Below, in pieces: positions 57,925 through 64,000 of a stretch of 64,000 nt of DNA. The position numbers were made by a program, and so were the translations under genes. How positions within the stretch are numbered: position 1 is the stretch's first letter; each line of letters starts with the position of its first letter. The notes under the pieces are model-generated. The model was not told the DNA's origin. It saw nothing but the letters and a program-made list of their open reading frames with translations, and searched no databases. This DNA is from Tragulus kanchil (Eukaryota > Chordata > Mammalia > Artiodactyla > Tragulidae), in contig JAIOJX010000032.1 of NCBI GenBank assembly GCA_022376925.1, positions 171,455,979 to 171,519,978 of the forward strand, given 5' to 3'.

Positions 57925-58110
57925 GGGCTTCCGGCTCGATCCCACGTGCCACGGAGTGACTGGACTGGTTTGTTCAATTACGAGCCAGTGCTCTGGAGCG
58001 CATGCGCCCAGAGCTGGTGCTCTGCAGCGAGAGAGGCCACTGCAATGGGAGGCCCACACAGGCCAAAGAATAAAGATGGATGAAAATAAATAAATAAATC
58101 AATAAAGAGC
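57925..58110 (+). mobile_element. Internally deleted CHR-type SINE
   Basis: Starts gggcttccggctcgatccca, so most of the tRNA-like head up to the B box is missing. The body (gagcgcatgcgcccagagct), 3' module and A tail are intact. Confidence 0.78.
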
Positions 58111-58219
58111 TCATGGCATGAAGTGGAAAAAAAGTTTAAAAATTCCCAAACATTTCCATATGAAGATCATTGCCTATCCTAGATATTTCATTTTCCTAGA
58201 GAAATATTTTTTAAAAATT

Positions 58220-58497
58220 AGGCTTCCCTGATGGTCCAGTGGGTAAAGAGTCCACCTTGCAGTGCAAGGGGCACCGGTTTGATCCCTGGCCTGGGAAGAT
58301 CCCACGTGCTGCGGAGCAGCTGGACCGATGTGTCCAACTACCAAGCCAGAGCTCTGGAGCGCACATGCCCAGAGCAGGTGCTCTGCTATGGGAGAGGCCA
58401 CTGCAATGGGAGGCCCACACAGGCCAAAGAACAAAAATGAATGAAAATACATAAATGAAGGACCAATAAAAGTGGCCAAAAATTAAAAAAAAAAAAT
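58220..58497 (+). mobile_element. CHR-type SINE, 'aggcccacacaggcc' subtype
   Basis: Head ggcttccctgatggtccagt, B box ggtttgatccctgg, 3' module and A tail. The tail end recurs at 59550-59585 through D20. Confidence 0.82.
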
Positions 58498-60621
58498 CAC
58501 AACCTAGAAAGAATGCAAGCAGCAGGTGACATGGAGGATGACCCACAACCACAACTCGGAGGTCCCGCTGAATGAGCGTCATGGGCTGGGTGCCAGACTC
58601 CACGGGCTCCATCTGGGCTTTCCTGACTCTGGGTCGACTTCATTCTCTGTAAAACAAGGGTTTTGAACTAGACCAGGGTTCCTAGAATTCCAGATCCACA
58701 TTTCAGGAGGCAGCTCTGCGCTGCGGCCGTATTACTACATTTCTTCCAGGGAGCGGGGGTGGAACGCGGGATTGCCAACTGTTTTCAAGGAGGGAATTCC
58801 TAGGAAACTACCACTTACCTGTGTGTTTCATGAAGGTTTAATGTCAAGTGTGGAGAAGAAGCACATCAGGTCAGGGATCCTGTGTAAAGAAAGGAAGCTG
58901 GCTCAGGGCCCTGGAGGGCGGGGAGCCCTCTGGCACGCCCAGCACCGTGTGAGCCGGCAGGTGGCGGGGACCCGGCACGGTCCCAGGGTCCCCTTAGCTG
59001 GAGCAGGTTTGGGATCTGCTCCAAATCATGTCGGCATGAGACGGGACCAGGAATGGGGAGACGTGGCCTTCCCACTCACAGAGGCTCCACTCACAGTGGT
59101 CTCCTCACCCACGAGGCAACGTGCTCTGGGAGGAAGTCATGCCAGCCTCCGGGCTGGAGAAGAAAGCTCACGAGAGAGGTAGGGGTTGTGGTCACTGGGC
59201 TGCGTCTTGGTTCATCGTGTTACGAATGCATGAGTGAGGTTAGGAAGCCTGAGCTCTCCACCTGAAGCCCGCCGGGGCCCCTGCCCGCTGGGCTGAGAAC
59301 CAAGAAGCCTGGTTTCCTAGACACCTCCCTTTCCACCACACCCGACCAGGCGGCCCTCGCCAACCAGCCTATTCTAGAAGCTGGGGAGCAATGAACACAT
59401 TTTCGCCCCACATGCACACTCTCGAAGGGGAAAAAGTAAAGCGAGGCATATTTTCTTACTTACTCGATGCTGATGTTAAATACAAGGTCTCTCTGAGCCA
59501 CATCCGGGTGTGGAACTGCTTCCTCCCAGGGTAAAAATGAAGAAAAAAAACCAATAAAAGTGGCCAAAAATTAAAAAAAAAAAATCACAACCTAGAAAGA
59601 ATGCAAGCAGCAGGTGACATGGAGGATGACCCACAACCACAACTCGGAGGTCCCGCTGAATGAGCGTCATGGGCTGGGTGCCAGACTCCACGGGCTCCAT
59701 CTGGGCTTTCCTGACTCTGGGTCGACTTCATTCTCTGTAAAACAAGGGTTTTGAACTAGACCAGGGTTCCTAGAATTCCAGATCCACATTTCAGGAGGCA
59801 GCTCTGCGCTGCGGCCGTATTACTACATTTCTTCCAGGGAGCGGGGGTGGAACGCGGGATTGCCAACTGTTTTCAAGGAGGGAATTCCTAGGAAACTACC
59901 ACTTACCTGTGTGTTTCATGAAGGTTTAATGTCAAGTGTGGAGAAGAAGCACATCAGGTCAGGGATCCTGTGTAAAGAAAGGAAGCTGGCTCAGGGCCCT
60001 GGGGGGCGGGGAGCCCTCTGGCACGCCCAGCACCGTGTGAGCCGGCAGGTGGCGGGGACCCGGCACGGTCCCAGGGTCCCCTTAGCTGGAGCAGGTTTGG
60101 GATCTGCTCCAAATCATGTCGGCATGAGACGGGACCAGGAATGGGGAGACGTGGCCTTCCCACTCACAGAGGCTCCACTCACAGTGGTCTCCTCACCCAC
60201 GAGGCAACGTGCTCTGGGAGGAAGTCATGCCAGCCTCCGGGCTGGAGAAGAAAGCTCACGAGAGAGGTAGGGGTTGTGGTCACTGGGCTGCGTCTTGGTT
60301 CATCGTGTTACGAATGCATGAGTGAGGTTAGGAAGCCTGAGCTCTCCACCTGAAGCCCGCCGGGGCCCCTGCCCGCTGGGCTGAGAACCAAGAAGCCTGG
60401 TTTCCTAGACACCTCCCTTTCCACCACACCCGACCAGGCGGCCCTCGCCAACCAGCCTATTCTAGAAGCTGGGGAGCAATGAACACATTTTCGCCCCACA
60501 TGCACACTCTCGAAGGGGAAAAAGTAAAGCGAGGCATATTTTCTTACTTACTCGATGCTGATGTTAAATACAAGGTCTCTCTGAGCCACATCCGGGTGTG
60601 GAACTGCTTCCTCCCAGGGTG
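58462..60621. repeat. Direct 1088-bp duplication D20
   Basis: 58462-59533 recurs as 59550-60621, with one substitution seen (58914 versus 60002). Confidence 0.95.
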
Positions 60622-62749
60622 ATGGAGACCATCCCCTCCTCTTCAGGGTCTGGCCCTCTGCTGGCAGCTCCCTGGTCTCGTCCCTGGAAGCCGCTCCTTC
60701 CTCAAGAGGGTCAATCGGGACGCAGCTCTCATGCGTCAGCCAGCAGCCCCTTCCCCTCCCCGTCTCTACGCAGCTGTGTCGCGGAAGCGTCGAAGGCCCT
60801 GCGCACGGGCCACCGGCCGCCCGCTCTGCCCCTCGCCTGCCGTGGCCAGGACAGTTCAAGAACCTCTCTGGGGGCTTCCCTGGCGGCTCAGTGGTAGAGT
60901 TCGCCTGCCAATGCAGGAGACACGGGTTCGATCCCTGGTCTGGGAAGATCCCACAGGCTGCGGAGCCATGAAGCCCATGAGCCGTAACTGTTGAGCCTGT
61001 GCTCTAGCGCCTCGGAGCCGCAACTCTGGAGCCCGTGAGCCCTAGAGCCCGAGTTCCACAACAAGAGACGTCACTGCAGCAAGAAGCCTGCTCACCTCCA
61101 CTAGAGAGCAGCCCCCACTCCCTGCAACCAGAGAAGAGCCTGCAGCAGCAGCGGGAACCCAGAAGAGCCAAATAAATAATGATTCAGAAGAAAAAAAAAG
61201 GACCTCTCTGGGCCTCCAGCCCGTCTGTGAGACAGCTGAGCCCCAAGGGCTCTCCCCACCCCTACGCTGGAACGGCTGGCCTGATGAGTGTATCCAGGTT
61301 CACACGGGGGCCTTGGCCTCGCTGGAGAGTCCGCTCATGATGGGATCAGGGGGCCGGGTTGGGCTGCACTGAATCAGCTCCACCTCTGCAGGGACTGGAC
61401 GTCGCTCGTCAGTCATGTGACGTGACCGACCCCCACGGATGAAAGCGGACACCACGGCGGAGCCTCGCTGGCTGGGAGGCGCAGGGCGGCGGGGCGCCCC
61501 GACCTGCGCTCTGGGTGGCCCCATGGGCCTGGGCGTCTCTCCCCATGCTGACCTCCACCTGCAGCCTCCGCTCACAGGCCACGAGGACAGCGGCTCTGCC
61601 CACGGGTCGCCTGCCCTTCCAGGGGCAGGCAGCCCGGGCTGGGGTGGCCTGCTTTTCACTTTTACTCGATGCTGATGTTAAATACAAGGTCTCTCTGAGC
61701 CACATCCGGGTGTGGAACTGCTTCCTCCCAGGGTGATGGAGACCATCCCCTCCTCTTCAGGGTCTGGCCCTCTGCTGGCAGCTCCCTGGTCTCGTCCCTG
61801 GAAGCCGCTCCTTCCTCAAGAGGGTCAATCGGGACGCAGCTCTCATGCGTCAGCCAGCAGCCCCTTCCCCTCCCCGTCTCTACGCAGCTGTGTCGCGGAA
61901 GCGTCGAAGGCCCTGCGCACGGGCCACCGGCCGCCCGCTCTGCCCCTCGCCTGCCGTGGCCAGGACAGTTCAAGAACCTCTCTGGGGGCTTCCCTGGCGG
62001 CTCAGTGGTAGAGTTCGCCTGCCAATGCAGGAGACACGGGTTCGATCCCTGGTCTGGGAAGATCCCACAGGCTGCGGAGCCACGAAGCCCATGAGCCGTA
62101 ACTGTTGAGCCTGTGCTCTAGCGCCTCGGAGCCGCAACTCTGGAGCCCGTGAGCCCTAGAGCCCGAGTTCCACAACAAGAGACGTCACTGCAGCAAGAAG
62201 CCTGCTCACCTCCACTAGAGAGCAGCCCCCACTCCCTGCAACCAGAGAAGAGCCTGCAGCAGCAGCGGGAACCCAGAAGAGCCAAATAAATAATGATTCA
62301 GAAGGAAAAAAAAGGACCTCTCTGGGCCTCCAGCCCGTCTGTGAGACAGCTGAGCCCCAAGGGCTCTCCCCACCCCTACGCTGGAACGGCTGGCCTGATG
62401 AGTGTATCCAGGTTCACACGGGGGCCTTGGCCTCGCTGGAGAGTCCGCTCATGATGGGATCAGGGGGCCGGGTTGGGCTGCACTGAATCAGCTCCACCTC
62501 TGCAGGGACTGGACGTCGCTCGTCAGTCATGTGACGTGACCGACCCCCACGGATGAAAGCGGACACCACGGCGGAGCCTCGCTGGCTGGGAGGCGCAGGG
62601 CGGCGGGGCGCCCCGACCTGCGCTCTGGGTGGCCCCATGGACCTGGGCGTCTCTCCCCATGCTGACCTCCACCTGCAGCCTCCGCTCACAGGCCACGAGG
62701 ACAGCGGCTCTGCCCACGGGTCGCCTGCCCTTCCAGGGGCAGGCAGCCC
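60549..62749. repeat. Direct 1114-bp duplication D21
   Basis: 60549-61635 recurs as 61663-62749. It overlaps D20, so the segment at 59461 appears three times (59461, 60549, 61663). Confidence 0.95.
60871..61201 (+). mobile_element. Long CHR-type SINE
   Basis: Head ggggcttccctggcggctca, B box gttcgatccctgg, repeated gagccc modules, A tail. Near-identical flanks (gaacctctctggg / ggacctctctggg) suggest a target-site duplication. Duplicated at 61985-62315 by D21. Confidence 0.82.
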
Positions 62750-62889
62750 GAGGGGGCTGTGGGGGGCTGGGATCGGCAGCAGCCCCCCCCGCTGACGGTG
62801 TGTGAGCACCAGGCCGCCCTCGGACTGCGGGAGGCCTGTTTTCTCCTCTGCCCATTGTGCTAGTGACCCTCCTGCCCTGGAGCTGGGTC

Positions 62890-63065
62890 TTGCTCCGTCT
62901 CATCCTCCACAGGGAGGCCTGGGCTCGGTCCCTGGGTTGGGAGGAACCGCTGGAGAAAGGCACAGGACCCACCCCAGTGTGCTTGCCTGGAGACTCCCGT
63001 GGCAGAGCAGCCTGGCGGGCAGCGCTGGGGGTCGCACGGCAGGACGGAGCGACAAGCACGCACGA
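62890..63065 (+). mobile_element. Degraded Bov-tA type SINE
   Basis: gctcggtccctgggttggga, then cttgcctggagactcccgtg and gcagcctggcgggcagcgct follow the Bov-tA order. Head missing or badly diverged. Confidence 0.6.
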
Positions 63066-64000
63066 CACCTTCATGGCGGGCTCTTTCTGAAACACGCGAG
63101 GAAACAGTTCGGAAGCAGCAGCCTCTAGGTTTCTAGCAGAAAGCGTTTACCATGGAATCATCTGGACTTGGACAAAAAGAGAGAAAGCTCTAAGACGGTC
63201 CGTCCTATGGTGACACTTCCCGTGGATCTTCTTTGCTGCAGCTCCCGTCAGCTGGGGACGGTGGCCGCGCAGGCCGCCCGGAGCCCGTGGGCTCCGTGGT
63301 ACACATGGGGGCCAACACGGTCGCCTGCGAGAGGCTGGATTCCTGGTCAGGAGGAGGCACCCTTGCTCTGGGCCCAAGCCTCCGGCTGTGCGCTCACCCT
63401 GGGGCAACTTTGCTGAGGAGCCTGCTTTCAATGGGGCCTGACACCCTGCTCAGAGCGGGCATGTGCTGCCCGCGTCCCCGGGGCTACTCCCTGCGCCCCT
63501 GGAGAGGACGCTTCGGCTCACAGCCCTCCGGAGGGGGCCCTGCAGCCGGAGGAGGCCGCCGCAAGTGCCCTTAGGCTACGGTTACTTTCAGACAGTCTCC
63601 TGCGTGTGCTGCCAGCGTGGGCACGTCGGGGGTGTGTGTTTGAGCGGGCGCGGGGCTGGGCACGGGGGAGAGGTGGGCGGGGACAGGAAGGCCCGTCTGA
63701 GGACACAGCAGCTCCCGCAGAGGCGCCAGCCCCGGAGGGCCTCACGCCCGGCACCCTCCGAGGTGGCGTGGGGCCCGTGTGTCACCGGAACGGCCCCCGT
63801 CCCCAGACAGGCAGGGACGTCCCCAGCTTGGTCACTGCCCCCCAGCTCCGCGAGCCACTTGGCACCTCTGTCATTGGTGGCTGGGGGGAGCCACAGGGAC
63901 CGTTGGCCAGACAAGCACGTCGAGGGGCTGGGGTCCCCGGCCACCCGCGGGGAGGCGGGCCACGTGGGCCTGAGCAGAGCGAGGCTGTCGCCGTGCCTGC
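63066..64000. other. GC-rich intergenic end of window, no gene seen
   Basis: No duplication, SINE or coding similarity recognised. ORFs are composition-driven. In mammals the next gene in this direction is PPP2R5C, but none of its exons is visible here. Confidence 0.45.

Overview
This is vertebrate nuclear DNA from a pecoran ruminant (cattle, sheep or deer type). It carries many tRNA-derived SINEs of the Bov-tA and CHR types, BovB (RTE) LINE 3' fragments in three places, ruminant-type L1 3' ends and a mariner-derived hairpin MITE. Its only recognisable protein-coding gene is a multi-exon animal gene with canonical GT-AG introns. The species cannot be fixed from the sequence.

The gene is DYNC1H1, the cytoplasmic dynein 1 heavy chain, on the minus strand. 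Exon 1 lies in a CpG-island promoter near 30.4-31.0 kb. Exons 2 to 10 run leftwards and the gene leaves the window at base 1. All exon phases agree (253, 88, 174, 256, 187, 272, 228, 1077, 180 and at least 108 coding bases), giving an uninterrupted 941 codons of the dimerisation and tail region. The motor domain lies outside the window.

From about 31 to 64 kb, upstream of DYNC1H1, I found no coding exon. This part holds interspersed repeats, two further GC-rich/CpG-rich blocks (35.2-35.65 kb and 44.95-45.5 kb; the second looks like a real promoter) and unique sequence without recognisable function.

The dominant unusual feature is structural. I count 21 direct, nearly adjacent duplications of unrelated sequence, each about 1.0-1.15 kb (offset 984-1150 bp). 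They occur across coding exons, introns and intergenic DNA alike, and some are chained so that a segment appears three times. Copies are almost identical, but the first 100-200 bases of the second copy, or the last bases of the first, carry clustered deletions, mostly in homopolymers. Duplicated exons 2, 3, 4, 5, part of 6 and part of 8 would break the reading frame. I read this as uncollapsed overlaps between neighbouring assembly pieces, not biology. Collapsing them would remove roughly 23 kb and leave about 41 kb of real locus. I did not find a convincing new biological system; the duplication pattern is what most deserves checking.
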